Shown: positions 1-8,339, counted from the stretch's first letter. The stretch is DNA of 20,696 nucleotides from Chloroflexi bacterium UBA4733 (GCA_002404055.1 DHIZ01000309.1:1-20696); one strand, 5' to 3'. Notes: generated by a model not told the origin, from the letters alone. Numbers and translations are program-made.

Positions 1-578
1 TCGACGGTTCCCGCCCAGTAGAAGATGTCGGGCTCGTTCCACAGTTCCCAGTACCAGCGCCGCACCTCGCGCAGACCGTAGCGCTCCAGACAGTGGGCGG
101 CCAGCGCGGCGATCAGTTCCTGCCAGCGACCGTAGTCGCGCGGCGGGTAGCGCCAGCCGCCCTCACGCAGGTCGCTGTAGGGCGTCCCTGCTGGGGCCGT
201 GGTCAACGCCTCCGGCATGAAGCCGATCTCCACGAACGGCACACAGCCGGTCTCCAGGTAGGTGTCGAAGATCCTGTCGACAATCGTCCAGTCGTAGACG
301 GCGTTGCCGGCGGCGTCCTCGGTGTAAGCGTTGCTGGAGCCCCACTTCGGCCGGCCCGTGCCGTCGCCGGAGCAAAGCAGGTAATGGGTACGGATGAAGT
401 AGGGGCCGTCGTCCATCCGGCCCAGCTTCTGCAGCAGTTCCCGGCCGTTGGCGGTGTAGGTGTAGTTTGGCTCGTCGTAGCCGGCGTAACGCCAGATGCG
501 GCGCAGCGGCGTTCGCTGCCCGGCGTCAATACGTACGTTCGCGTGCAACGTTGTCGCTGGTGATTCGAGTCGGGTCAT
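1..578 (-). CDS. Glycoside hydrolase family 39 (beta-xylosidase-like), 3' end outside the window
   Basis: This frame is open from an ATG at 576-578 to the left edge and gives 192 residues of the N-terminal half. Residues 32-40 (AGYDEPNYT), 61-66 (FIRTHY), a WGSSNAYTED segment at 79-88 and DWTIVDRIFDTYLE at 96-109 match the GH39 pattern. The WNEPD motif at 180-184 carries the expected acid/base Glu (E182). The nucleophile Glu lies beyond the window. GH39 members are mostly retaining beta-xylosidases and some are alpha-L-iduronidases; the substrate cannot be decided here. No signal peptide is visible, so the enzyme is probably cytoplasmic and acts on imported oligosaccharides. The Shine-Dalgarno is weak (GTGGGA about 5 nt upstream). 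The gene lies 46 bp downstream of the adenine methyltransferase on the same strand, but base composition suggests they have separate origins. Confidence 0.88.
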   Translation of the reverse strand, partial: MTRLESPATTLHANVRIDAGQRTPLRRIWRYAGYDEPNYTYTANGRELLQKLGRMDDGPYFIRTHYLLCSGDGTGRPKWGSSNAYTEDAAGNAVYDWTIVDRIFDTYLETGCVPFVEIGFMPEALTTAPAGTPYSDLREGGWRYPPRDYGRWQELIAALAAHCLERYGLREVRRWYWELWNEPDIFYWAGTV

Positions 579-624
579 TCGTATCCCACAATCTGTCGGT
601 GGTCTTTCCTGAAAGAACCCAATA

Positions 625-1848
625 CTACACTGTGGCTTCCACCAGGAGGCTTGCCTGGCGAAGCCCGGCGGTCGGCCGTATCGTTGCCAGCGCTGACTCG
701 ACGACGGCGCGGGATGGACCCACGAGGAAAAGATGCTCCTGATTACGGAGGTGCGAAACGGCTCCCACCTTCTCTCCCTGGGGATTGAAGATACCGATCT
801 GCGCCCCGACGTACCGCTTAAAATCAATGCCCACAGAGCTCACATAGCCTCTTTGTTTGAGAACATTCTCGATATCCAGCGTGCCGAGATATCCCTCGTT
901 GTTGAACGATATCAACAGATACTTCGCTCGAATGGATCGTAGAAGATCGAGAAAGGCAGTACCTATCTCTCTCTTCGAGTTATATCTACTCTTATTGACC
1001 TTGCAATCAATGCGCTTTCTCGCGATGCCGTACGCATCCGGTTGATCATTCCGAATCAGCGTTTCCCAAACGTGATAATTTGAGAAATACGAGTGCTGGT
1101 TGTACGGCGGATCAATGTACACGAGGTCCACATCATCAAGCTCCTGAGATAGATCATTGGCATCCCGACGCAGGGCGCACCCTGGTCCAGGTAGCATCTC
1201 CGGTAGGCGCAATTCCAGGTCGTGGTAGGATCGGGGGGCCCAGTCTTTCAAAAAGGCCATCTGGAGGCCGGTTGTGGAGTCCACGCGGTCAGCGGCAAGC
1301 AAGAGGCTCGTCAACAAGATGGCGCGCTCCTCCTCATTCCGCGCAACCTCTTCGATGCCCTCTCGAATCGCGTCTATCCGGGCGCCATTTCGGGGCTGGA
1401 AGTAGCGCGCCTCTTCGCAGAAAGTACGGGTGAAGTACCCGGCCCTTGGCGGCAATGATTGGAGATGGCGAAGGAGACCGAGCAGGCGTTCCCGGTCTAG
1501 CGTCGTTGCGTCTGCTTGAATGTAGGTACGCCCGAGTATTTCACTGTACGAGGCAAGGTCGTTACTGACCACAAACATGCCCTGCGCCTTGAGCGCCTGC
1601 CCGACGCGCGTGGTGCCGGCGAACAGGTCGCACACGCGTTGCACTCCGGGGAGACCTTTCACAATGGCGACAATCTGCGGCACGATCACTCGTTTGGAAC
1701 CGATGTACTTGATCACCCTGCATCCCCATGGGTTCCCATAGCCATTGGGCAACTCTTGCCCGGTCAAGAGATACATGGACGCAGACCCGGCATGCTTCCA
1801 TGGGCCGCTGTTTCCAACGGTATCATACGCCGAGATGAACTTGACCAT
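625..1848 (-). CDS. D12-class (Dam-type) DNA adenine N6-methyltransferase
   Basis: With the ATG at 1848 the protein has 407 residues. It transfers a methyl group from S-adenosylmethionine to adenine N6 in DNA. Evidence is the SAM-site motif DLFAGTTRVG at residues 74-83, preceded by KYIGSKR at 48-53 as is usual near the N terminus of D12 enzymes, and the catalytic motif YIDPPYNQHSY with DPPY at 246-249. The frame stays open to 2109, but that extension is antisense to the conserved part of the next gene, so I reject it. A second candidate start lies at 1776 (MYLLTGQ), and neither start has a good Shine-Dalgarno. The 730-1090 stretch is visibly richer in A+T than its neighbours, which suggests horizontal acquisition. 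No restriction endonuclease is seen alongside, so it is either an orphan methylase or the remnant of a restriction-modification system. The recognition site cannot be read from sequence alone. Confidence 0.88.
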   Translation of the reverse strand: MVKFISAYDTVGNSGPWKHAGSASMYLLTGQELPNGYGNPWGCRVIKYIGSKRVIVPQIVAIVKGLPGVQRVCDLFAGTTRVGQALKAQGMFVVSNDLASYSEILGRTYIQADATTLDRERLLGLLRHLQSLPPRAGYFTRTFCEEARYFQPRNGARIDAIREGIEEVARNEEERAILLTSLLLAADRVDSTTGLQMAFLKDWAPRSYHDLELRLPEMLPGPGCALRRDANDLSQELDDVDLVYIDPPYNQHSYFSNYHVWETLIRNDQPDAYGIARKRIDCKVNKSRYNSKREIGTAFLDLLRSIRAKYLLISFNNEGYLGTLDIENVLKQRGYVSSVGIDFKRYVGAQIGIFNPQGEKVGAVSHLRNQEHLFLVGPSRAVVESALATIRPTAGLRQASLLVEATV

Positions 1849-1905
1849 GTCGAACACGCGCTCGCGCGCGACATCCAGACGATTGACAAGGAAGTGAGCA
1901 GCGCC

Positions 1906-3051
1906 TTGGCCGACATAGCCCGAGTCACGCGCCTGGAATGGGCCCGCCTGGAAGGGCAGCGCCCGCGCTACGCCGGTAGCAATGCTCGCCTCGGAGACCA
2001 TGGCCTGACCGTGCGACCGCCGGTCCTGCGCGTCACGTTGGACGACGGTTCCAGTGGTTTCGGCCCCTCCAATGTCAGCCGGGAGCAGGCTGCAGACCTG
2101 CTGGGCCAACCAATGGATGTGCTTTTCGTTCCCGAAATTGGCGCGACGGGGCCCGGCCTGCTTGCCGACTTTGCTCTATGGGACCTGGCGGCGAAGCGTG
2201 CTGGCCTGCCGGTGTATGCGTTGGCGGCGCGGGGAACCAGCGCCAGGGTTGACGCTCCGTTTCGCGTCCCTTGCTACGATACGTCGCTCTACTTCGATGA
2301 TCTGCACCTATCCTCCAAGGAAGAGGCCGCTGCCCTCATCGCCGCTGAAGCGCGTTCCGGCTACGAGCGCGGTCACCGCGCCTTTAAGATCAAGGTCGGT
2401 CGCGGCGCTCGCCACCTGCCGTTGGAGGAAGGCACGCAGCGCGACATTGCCGTCATCCGGGCAGTGCGCGAAGCGGTCGGGCCGAAGCCACCACTGCTAA
2501 TCGACGCCAACAACGGCTACAACCTCAACCTGACGAAGCGCGTGCTGGCCGAGACCGCCGCTTGCCGTCTCTACTGGCTGGAGGAGCCCTTCCACGAAGA
2601 TGGCGTCCTCTATCGCGCCCTCAAAGAGTGGCTGGCGAAGGAAGGGCTGTCCATCCTCATCGCCGATGGCGAAGGGCAAGCGTCCCCTTCCCTGCTGGCC
2701 TGGGCCAAGGACGGGCTGATCGACGCCGTACAGTACGACATTCTCGGTTACGGCTTCACGCGCTGGCTGGCCACGGGTCGCCAACTGGACGAGATCGGCG
2801 TGTGGTCGGCGCCCCACCACTACGGCGGCCACGTCGGCAACTACACCAGTGGCCATCTCGCTGGCGTACTCCACCATTTTGCCATGGTCGAATGGGATGA
2901 AGCCACGACCCCCGGCCTGGACGCGTCTGGCTACACACTCCAGGATGGGCGGGTGGCCTTACCGAATACGCCTGGTTTCGGCCTGCATCTCGATGAAGCC
3001 ATCTTCCGGCAGATCGTCACTACCAGCGGCTGGGAACTGTCGGAGCAGTAA
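1906..3051 (+). CDS. Enolase-superfamily (mandelate racemase/muconate lactonizing type) enzyme
   Basis: The 381-residue protein has the full mandelate racemase-type active site. The acid/base lysines are K161 and K163 (FKIKVGRG), the metal ligands are D200 (LLIDANNGYN), E226 (WLEEPF) and E256 (ADGEGQ), and the Asp-His dyad is D278 and H304 (APHHYGG). Relatives dehydrate, racemize or cycloisomerize acid sugars and related carboxylates after proton abstraction at Mg-bound substrate; the exact substrate is unknown. The frame is open back to 1516, but that part is antisense to the methyltransferase. I choose TTG 1906 because AAGGAAGTG at 1888-1896 is well placed and the protein then starts MADIARVTRLEW, as expected for the family. 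GTG 1894 is the alternative. Only 57 bp separate this start from the divergent methyltransferase start, so any promoter must lie partly inside that gene. Confidence 0.85.
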   Translation: MADIARVTRLEWARLEGQRPRYAGSNARLGDHGLTVRPPVLRVTLDDGSSGFGPSNVSREQAADLLGQPMDVLFVPEIGATGPGLLADFALWDLAAKRAGLPVYALAARGTSARVDAPFRVPCYDTSLYFDDLHLSSKEEAAALIAAEARSGYERGHRAFKIKVGRGARHLPLEEGTQRDIAVIRAVREAVGPKPPLLIDANNGYNLNLTKRVLAETAACRLYWLEEPFHEDGVLYRALKEWLAKEGLSILIADGEGQASPSLLAWAKDGLIDAVQYDILGYGFTRWLATGRQLDEIGVWSAPHHYGGHVGNYTSGHLAGVLHHFAMVEWDEATTPGLDASGYTLQDGRVALPNTPGFGLHLDEAIFRQIVTTSGWELSEQ

Positions 3052-3107
3052 AAAGTCAAATAGCGGCGCTGGTTGACGCTGGTTCGTGGGCGACGTATGC
3101 TGCCGAT

Positions 3108-3200
3108 ATGATTGAGCGAGACGATATCTATCGTGACAAGGCCGAAGAGAGCCTGGCAGGAGCGGTGAGCGCTCCAGCGCGCCCGGTCGTTCCTACATAG
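3108..3200 (+). pseudogene. Fragment resembling the N terminus of a HEPN-domain protein
   Basis: A 30-residue frame starts MIERDDIYRDKAEESLAGA. The KAEESLAGA stretch resembles the first helix of HEPN proteins that pair with nucleotidyltransferase antitoxins, where it is usually followed by a segment rich in R-Y-N-N. Here the frame becomes unrelated sequence and stops at 3198-3200. A shift of one base reads on through GRSY, which suggests a frameshift in a decayed gene. The RX4-6H active motif is absent. It lies just before the small hypothetical gene at 3228. This is recognition from memory of the family pattern and the match is short. Confidence 0.35.
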
Positions 3201-3227
3201 CGTGGAGACCATAGGGGGCGAAACCGC

Positions 3228-3566
3228 ATGAGCGACGAGTATGAACGCAGCCTCGATCCCCGCCGACAGCAGGCCGTGACCGAGCTACGGGGGATGATCG
3301 CGCGGCGGTATCCGACCGCCGCGTTTGACATAGGGCCGGGAGAGGAGGATCCGCAGGTGACCCATCTCACCACCTCGGTCGATCTGGACGATCCCGACGA
3401 GGTGGCGGATCTGGTTATGGAACGGATGCTGGCCTTGCAACTGGATGAGGGGATTCCCGTCTACGTCATCCCCATCCGGACACCCGAGCGGGTCGCCAGG
3501 CTGCGGCGCGAACAAGGGCGCCTGAACATATCGGGAGTACCGGTATTCTCCCGCCGTCCGGCGTAG
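3228..3566 (+). CDS. Conserved-looking small hypothetical protein (112 aa)
   Basis: A 112-residue soluble, acidic protein that I cannot assign to a named family. It has a central beta-rich segment (TTSVDLDDPDEVADLVMERM, about residues 48-67) followed by LALQLDEGIPVYVIPIR at 68-84 and a basic tail. No membrane segment, signal peptide or metal-binding cluster is visible. The start ATG has the purine-rich GGGGGCGAAACCGC before it, a plausible though not perfect ribosome binding site. It follows the HEPN-like fragment by 27 bp. In toxin-antitoxin loci a small acidic protein in that position would often be the partner, but this is only an inference from position. Confidence 0.6.
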   Translation: MSDEYERSLDPRRQQAVTELRGMIARRYPTAAFDIGPGEEDPQVTHLTTSVDLDDPDEVADLVMERMLALQLDEGIPVYVIPIRTPERVARLRREQGRLNISGVPVFSRRPA

Positions 3567-3680
3567 GGCCACGGCCGCCCTTCCAAGTGCGGACGTAGAG
3601 GGTCCTGCCCGTGATAATAGGGTGACCCGGTGCCGTCGCCCCCAACGACGTCCGACGCATTCCCCGCTTATCTGCTAGCA

Positions 3681-3694
3681 TCGCCCCAACGACG
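3681..3694 (+). repeat. Second copy of a short direct repeat upstream of the 3717 gene
   Basis: TCGCCCCAACGACG at 3681-3694 repeats, with one extra C, the sequence at 3635-3650 (GTCGCCCCCAACGACG). Both copies lie in the 150-bp gap before the second enolase-superfamily gene, about 45 bp apart, and could be binding sites for a regulator. There is no further support. Confidence 0.3.
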
Positions 3695-3716
3695 ATAGAA
3701 AAGGGGCAAATCACCG

Positions 3717-4793
3717 ATGCGCATCACCGATGTCAAAGTCACTGCCTATCCGTTGGGCAAGCTGGAGCGGCCGTACCGCAACTCCATCCTCACCACCACC
3801 AACAAGGGCCTGACCTTTGTGGAGGTGTTGACCGATGAGGGGGTGACGGGCGTCTGCTTCGGCGGTAATCGTGGCACTATCGAAGGGTCGATCAAGGCCC
3901 GGCTGGTGGGAGAAGACCCGCTGGATGCTGCCCGGCTCTGGCAGCGCATGTTCACCGGCTGGCGCAAGCCGGTCGCCAAAGGGGACGCCATCTCCGCTAT
4001 CGGCTGCGTCGACAACGCGCTGTGGGACCTGCGCGGCAAGATCCTGGGGCTGCCTGTCTACCGGCTGCTCGGCGGCTACCGCAACCGCGTGCCCGCCTAC
4101 GCAGCCGGGGGCTACTATGAGGATGGCAAGGGGCCGGCCGAACTGGCGGCGGAACTCATGCGCTTCGTGGACGCCGGCTACCGCGCCGTGAAGATGAAGG
4201 TGGGCGGCGCTCCATTCCACGAGGACGTGGCGCGGGTACGGGCCGCCCGCGAGGCGCTCGGCCCCGATATCCAACTCATGGTCGACGCCAACAACGCCTG
4301 GAACGCCGCCGAAGCCATCCGCTTCGGTCGCGCGGTGGAGCGCTACGACCTGACATGGTTCGAAGAACCCTGCTGGCCGGACGACCTGGAAGGGGCTGCC
4401 GCAGTTTGCCGAGCGCTCGATACGCCGGTGGCCAGCGGCGAGATCGAGTACACGCGCTGGGGCTGCCGCGACCTGATCGAACACCAGGCGGCCGACATCG
4501 TGCAGGCCGACCCCCAGACCACCGGCGGGCTTACCGAGTGGGTGCGCATCGCTGCCCTGGCCTCCGCCCACCACCTGCCGATGGCGCCGCACGGCAACCA
4601 CTACATCGGCGCCCACGCTGTCGCCGCCGTCGACAACGGCATGATCGTGGAGAGCTATGCCGGTCTCCACCCCTGGCAAGACGACTTCCTGGCGCCAATG
4701 CGTCTGGAAGCGGGCGAACTGGTGCTCCCCGACACCCCAGGTCTCGGCATCGGCGTGGATCGGGCCGCGCTGGAGCGGGCGGTGGTGCGGTAG
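3717..4793 (+). CDS. Mandelate racemase/enolase-superfamily protein (358 aa)
   Basis: This protein carries every catalytic residue of mandelate racemase at the same spacing, each numbered exactly five lower than in the Pseudomonas putida enzyme: K159 and K161 (VKMKVGG), D190 (MVDANNAW), E216 (WFEEPCW), E242 (ASGEIEY), D265 (VQADPQ) and H292 (MAPHGNH). The N-terminal capping domain covers about residues 1-125 and the barrel the rest. The reaction is Mg-dependent proton abstraction next to a carboxylate; racemase or acid-sugar dehydratase activity both fit. The start is supported by AAAAGGGGC about 10 nt upstream. The gene ends 4 bp before a structured repeat element. It may act with the nearby glycosidases on sugar acids released from plant polymers, which is inferred from context. 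Confidence 0.93.
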   Translation: MRITDVKVTAYPLGKLERPYRNSILTTTNKGLTFVEVLTDEGVTGVCFGGNRGTIEGSIKARLVGEDPLDAARLWQRMFTGWRKPVAKGDAISAIGCVDNALWDLRGKILGLPVYRLLGGYRNRVPAYAAGGYYEDGKGPAELAAELMRFVDAGYRAVKMKVGGAPFHEDVARVRAAREALGPDIQLMVDANNAWNAAEAIRFGRAVERYDLTWFEEPCWPDDLEGAAAVCRALDTPVASGEIEYTRWGCRDLIEHQAADIVQADPQTTGGLTEWVRIAALASAHHLPMAPHGNHYIGAHAVAAVDNGMIVESYAGLHPWQDDFLAPMRLEAGELVLPDTPGLGIGVDRAALERAVVR

Positions 4794-4797
4794 GGGC

Positions 4798-4920
4798 GGC
4801 CTGGCGACTGAAGTCGCGGCTACCATTGCGAAGCGGGTGCCCTTTGGGCGCTTCGCGGACTGGGTTAGCCCGCGAAGGCGGGCTTGGCCCGGTGTTAGCC
4901 CGCGACTTCAGTCGCCGGGC
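4798..4920. repeat. Multi-hairpin REP-like intergenic repeat, copy 1
   Basis: The outer arms at 4798-4824 and 4894-4920 are near-perfect inverted repeats, and each contains the palindromic core GCGACnnnnGTCGC (4804-4817 and 4902-4915). Inside are two smaller hairpins: GCGAAG/CTTCGC at 4828-4856 and AGCCCGC/GCGGGCT at 4867-4884 with a GAAG loop. A second copy lies at 8386-8504 in the same orientation. It sits between the second enolase-superfamily gene and the Uma2 gene and may also act as a transcription terminator or insulator. Confidence 0.85.
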
Positions 4921-4979
4921 ACTCGGGCAGGTTTCCCCTTCGCAGTTTCGACCGGCGATAATGCAGGAAAGGAGGCGAT

Positions 4980-5594
4980 ATGGCAGCAATCGCGACCGAA
5001 CGCCGGCGCTACACAGTGGCCGATTTCCTGGCGCTGGCAGACGAACTTGAGTTTGCCGGCAGTCAGGAGTGGTTCGAGATTATTGAGGGGGAACTGGTGT
5101 CGCACGCCTCGCCGGAAGATCCACACATGTGGGCGGCGGTTGTCTGTCTCGGCTATCTGATTGACGCGCAGCGCGCGGGCTATGGCCGGGCGGGCACCGA
5201 CCGCATGGTTGTACTGGATTATCGCGGGCCAGACATCCCCGTGGAACATGCTTATAAACCCGACGCCTTCTTTGTTGTACGGGGACATGAAACCATTTTG
5301 CAGCACCCAGATGTGCCTTCCGTCGTCGGCGCCCCCGATATCGTGGTTGAGGTGCTTTCTCCGACCACTGCACGTTTTGATCGCCCGCCACGGGGCAAGA
5401 AGTTCCAGGCTTACGAGAGCGCGGGTGTACGGCACTACTGGTTGGTCGACACGAGCGGCCGGACGATCACGACCTACGAACTGCGGGAGGGCCAGTTGCT
5501 GGCGACGGCCGTGTTGCGCAGCGGCGACACGCTGCGCTGCCCCCTGTTCCCGGACCTCGGCCTCCCGGTAGCTGAGCCATTTGGCCCTGTCTAG
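4980..5594 (+). CDS. Uma2 family (DUF820) endonuclease-like protein
   Basis: The 204-residue protein has the Uma2/DUF820 layout, a PD-(D/E)XK nuclease fold. TVADFLAL is near the N terminus and IIEGELV at about 34-40. KPDAFFV at 93-99 supplies the catalytic Asp (D95), and GAPDIVVEVLSP at 117-128 supplies the Glu (E124). The lysine pair at 140-141 and YESAGVRHYWLVDT at 145-158 follow. Uma2 proteins are very abundant in Cyanobacteria and Chloroflexota and often sit near mobile DNA; their cellular role is poorly known. The start is backed by a strong AAAGGAGG Shine-Dalgarno 7 nt upstream. The stop lies 3 bp from the convergent GH2 stop. The gene and GH2 are bracketed by the two direct copies of the hairpin repeat. 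Confidence 0.9.
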   Translation: MAAIATERRRYTVADFLALADELEFAGSQEWFEIIEGELVSHASPEDPHMWAAVVCLGYLIDAQRAGYGRAGTDRMVVLDYRGPDIPVEHAYKPDAFFVVRGHETILQHPDVPSVVGAPDIVVEVLSPTTARFDRPPRGKKFQAYESAGVRHYWLVDTSGRTITTYELREGQLLATAVLRSGDTLRCPLFPDLGLPVAEPFGPV

Positions 5595-5597
5595 CGT

Positions 5598-8330
5598 TCA
5601 GCCGGCAACGTCGATGAGCAGCGTCGGGTCTAACGGATAGGCGCCTATACGCTCGCCGTAGATGGAGAGCCCGCGAGCGAGGCCCCCTGTGGCTGGCACT
5701 GTCATCTGCAGTTGGACGGCGCCGGTTCGCTGCGCGGCCTCGACGATCTCAGCAACCGCTTCCGTTGGTACGGTAACTTCCACCAACTCGCCGTAAGAAC
5801 TGTCGTCGGTGGTCTGCTGTTGGAAGCTGAGGATGCCCCGCGCGTCATTGGCGTCGTCGGCCAGGCGTTGTTGCGCAACTGCAAGGCCATTCAGGTGCAG
5901 CACGACATCGCCCGGCATGCGGCGTCCCGGCTCCGTCTGTGGGTAGCCGGCCGCCTTGCCACCCCAACTGGTGTTACGGCCGGCGGCAGCGTGCGTCCCT
6001 AACTCCAGCTTCAGGCGCAAGCCGCGGACCGTCGCTGTCGCAAGCTCAGTTGGCCAGGGGAAGGCGAAAGTGATGCTGCCGCTGCCACCGACGCCCACCT
6101 TGCCGCCGCCGGCGAGTGGACGCACCACCGGCCAGGTGCTGGCCTGATAGGCGCCCGGCGCCACGCGCAGCGCCCACCCGCTGGGCAGGCGCTCCTGCCG
6201 TGGAGCCGGCGCCGCCCAGACTTCAATGTTGACGTAATTGCGGGCAACCACCGCGCCGGCAATGGTGACCAGTTGGAGCACGACCGTCACCAGGCCCTGC
6301 TCAGTGGGCAAGGTGGCAGCGATCAGGCCGGCGTTGGTCACGGCGTAGCGGCGCGGTTGCAGCGCAATCGTGCCGTCGCGGTAGACGTAACGCTCACCCA
6401 GGCGATCAACAACCTCCATGCGCCAGCGCAACGTGCAATCACTGAGGTCGCGCTGCGACCAGTGGCTGACGAAGGCCGGCGCGCTGAAGGCAGCCCCGGG
6501 CGCCAGCGTCTGGCACGGGGGACAGTCCAGCCCGATGACATCGGGGCCCAGCAGGTCAGCCGTGGTCATGTCAGGTACGAAGGCGTCGTAGCCGAACCCC
6601 TTGGCGCTGCGGTCGTACTCCACCAGCCCGTTGTGTTCCCATTCCACGTCGGTCAACTCGGTGTAGACGTAGCCGCAGATCTTGTCGTGGCGGCGCAGGT
6701 CGGTGGTGAGGTACTTCAGTGATTGGCTGATGTCGCGGTCGCCGCCACCGGCGCCGAGTCCGGCGTATTCGCTGTTCAGCAGCGGCTCACGATGCTGGCG
6801 GTACCGTTGCGCCTCGGGATGCTCCGAGAGGCTGGAAACGTAGTTGAAGGTCGCACCGGGCTGCGTGCGTTCCACCACTGCCTGCACGTGCCGGCGCGCT
6901 GCGCCCCAATCGCCGATATAGAAGTGCCAGGAGTTGAGGTCGGTGACCACGTGGTCGTAGTTACAGGGCGAGTTGTCTTCCACCAGCCGCGTCGGGTCCA
7001 GCGCTTTTGTCCTGGCCACCTGCTCGGCAAGCCATTGCCAGCTCGCCGGGCGGCGGTGATCGGTCAGCCCCCAGGTCTCGTTGAACAGCACCCAGCAGAA
7101 AATCGACGGGTGGTTGCCGTCACGGGCCAGCGTGTCGCGCAGGCAGTCCTCCCAGGCTTGCTGGGCGGCGGGTGTGGAAATGGCCGGGTTGGGGATGTCC
7201 TGCATGATGAGCAGCCCCAGGCGGTCGGCCCAGTAGTAGTAACGCGGGTCGTTGATCTTGATGTGGCAGCGCAGCCCGTTCAGACCGGCGTCTTTGGCGA
7301 TCTGGAGGTCCGCCCGGATGGCATCATCGTCGGGGTAGCTGTAGATGCCTTCCGGGTGGAAAGCCTGATCGAGGGCCAGGCGCAGGTACACCGGTTCGCC
7401 GTTGAGCAGCACGTACTCGTAGGGCCGCCCTTCCCAAGCGCCGGTCGAAATATCGCGCAGGCCGGTGTACGTCTGCACGACGTCGGCCTGACCGTCTGCC
7501 TTGCGCAACGTCACGGTGATCGGGTAGAGGTGCGGGTCCTCCGGCGACCATGCGTGGGGCTGGGCGATCGGGATGGTCAGCCGAACGTGTTGCTCACCCG
7601 CGGTGAGCGCCAGCATTTGCTCCTGGCTGTCGAACTGCCCAGCGGGTGAGGACACCATCAGCACGTAGTCACCATCGTGTCGGCACACCAGCGCGATTTG
7701 GGCGTCAATGAGGGCCTCCGCCAGGTGCGGCTTGAGCGCCACTGCCGCGATGTGGTCGGCGGGACGGCCTTCCAGCCAGACCGGCTGCCAGATGCCGCTG
7801 CTATGGGTGTACCACTGCACCACCTGTTTGCCGAGCAGCGTTGCGCCGTCGCAGTCGTCGCGCACGCGCAGCGTGATAATGACCGGCGCGTTGCCGACCA
7901 GAAAGGGCGCCAGATCAACCGAAAAGGGCGTATAGCCGCCGCGGTGTTCACCGGCGAGCCGGCCATTGACCCAGATGCGTGCCTCCCAGTCCACAGCACC
8001 GAAGTGCAGCACCGGTTGTAAGCCGCGCGCTGTCCAGTCATCCGGGATGACGACGGACCGCCGATACCAGGCCACGCCCTGGTAAGACGGTTCAGTGATG
8101 CCTGACGCTGTGCTTTCCCAGGGAAATGGCACAATAATTTGCCGGCCAAAAGGGGTCTGGCCCGGACCGCCGCGCCTAATGGGGCCGGCAGCAGCCCACC
8201 AGCGTCGTTGCTCACCCTGGTTCTGCGGATCGAAGCAGAATTCCCAGAGACCATTGAGCGTTTGCCACTCGGCCCGGCTAAAGATTGGGTTGGGGTGTTC
8301 TGCCCGAGGGGGGTTATCGTTGGTGGTCAT
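5598..8330 (-). CDS. Glycoside hydrolase family 2 enzyme (beta-galactosidase/glucuronidase/mannosidase type)
   Basis: This 910-residue protein has the GH2 order: a sugar-binding jelly-roll domain (about 20-190, with GVAWYRR and DWEARIWVNG), an immunoglobulin-like domain (about 190-300) and a TIM barrel (about 300-590). The acid/base is E418 in FCWVLFNETWG and the nucleophile is E521 in LLNSEYAGLG. YVYTELTDVEWEHNG follows at 555-568. About 180 C-terminal residues (from 730) form an extra beta-rich domain, possibly carbohydrate binding. No signal peptide is visible. It removes non-reducing-end sugars from oligosaccharides; which sugar cannot be decided. The gene lies downstream of the 94-aa gene but a 120-bp hairpin repeat separates them. 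A 9-bp inverted repeat sits just upstream of the start and overlaps the weak ribosome binding site. Confidence 0.92.
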   Translation of the reverse strand: MTTNDNPPRAEHPNPIFSRAEWQTLNGLWEFCFDPQNQGEQRRWWAAAGPIRRGGPGQTPFGRQIIVPFPWESTASGITEPSYQGVAWYRRSVVIPDDWTARGLQPVLHFGAVDWEARIWVNGRLAGEHRGGYTPFSVDLAPFLVGNAPVIITLRVRDDCDGATLLGKQVVQWYTHSSGIWQPVWLEGRPADHIAAVALKPHLAEALIDAQIALVCRHDGDYVLMVSSPAGQFDSQEQMLALTAGEQHVRLTIPIAQPHAWSPEDPHLYPITVTLRKADGQADVVQTYTGLRDISTGAWEGRPYEYVLLNGEPVYLRLALDQAFHPEGIYSYPDDDAIRADLQIAKDAGLNGLRCHIKINDPRYYYWADRLGLLIMQDIPNPAISTPAAQQAWEDCLRDTLARDGNHPSIFCWVLFNETWGLTDHRRPASWQWLAEQVARTKALDPTRLVEDNSPCNYDHVVTDLNSWHFYIGDWGAARRHVQAVVERTQPGATFNYVSSLSEHPEAQRYRQHREPLLNSEYAGLGAGGGDRDISQSLKYLTTDLRRHDKICGYVYTELTDVEWEHNGLVEYDRSAKGFGYDAFVPDMTTADLLGPDVIGLDCPPCQTLAPGAAFSAPAFVSHWSQRDLSDCTLRWRMEVVDRLGERYVYRDGTIALQPRRYAVTNAGLIAATLPTEQGLVTVVLQLVTIAGAVVARNYVNIEVWAAPAPRQERLPSGWALRVAPGAYQASTWPVVRPLAGGGKVGVGGSGSITFAFPWPTELATATVRGLRLKLELGTHAAAGRNTSWGGKAAGYPQTEPGRRMPGDVVLHLNGLAVAQQRLADDANDARGILSFQQQTTDDSSYGELVEVTVPTEAVAEIVEAAQRTGAVQLQMTVPATGGLARGLSIYGERIGAYPLDPTLLIDVAG

Positions 8331-8339
8331 GGCGTCACT

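Noticed and set aside
1883..1888. TTGACA as a -35 box for the enolase-superfamily gene
   Set aside because: No -10 box is found at 16-18 bp; it would also place the start of transcription inside the coding region.
1516..1905. N-terminal extension of the first enolase-superfamily frame
   Set aside because: It is antisense to the methyltransferase coding region, does not look like the family's N terminus, and would add about 130 residues.
1849..2109. Upstream extension of the methyltransferase frame
   Set aside because: It is antisense to the enolase-superfamily gene and lacks methyltransferase features.
3711..4826. Long minus-strand frame opposite the second enolase-superfamily gene
   Set aside because: Composition is that of a shadow frame in GC-rich DNA; the plus frame has a full catalytic set.
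6273..7649. Plus-strand frames opposite the GH2 gene
   Set aside because: They are antisense shadow frames with no motif or ribosome binding site; the minus frame has all GH2 motifs.
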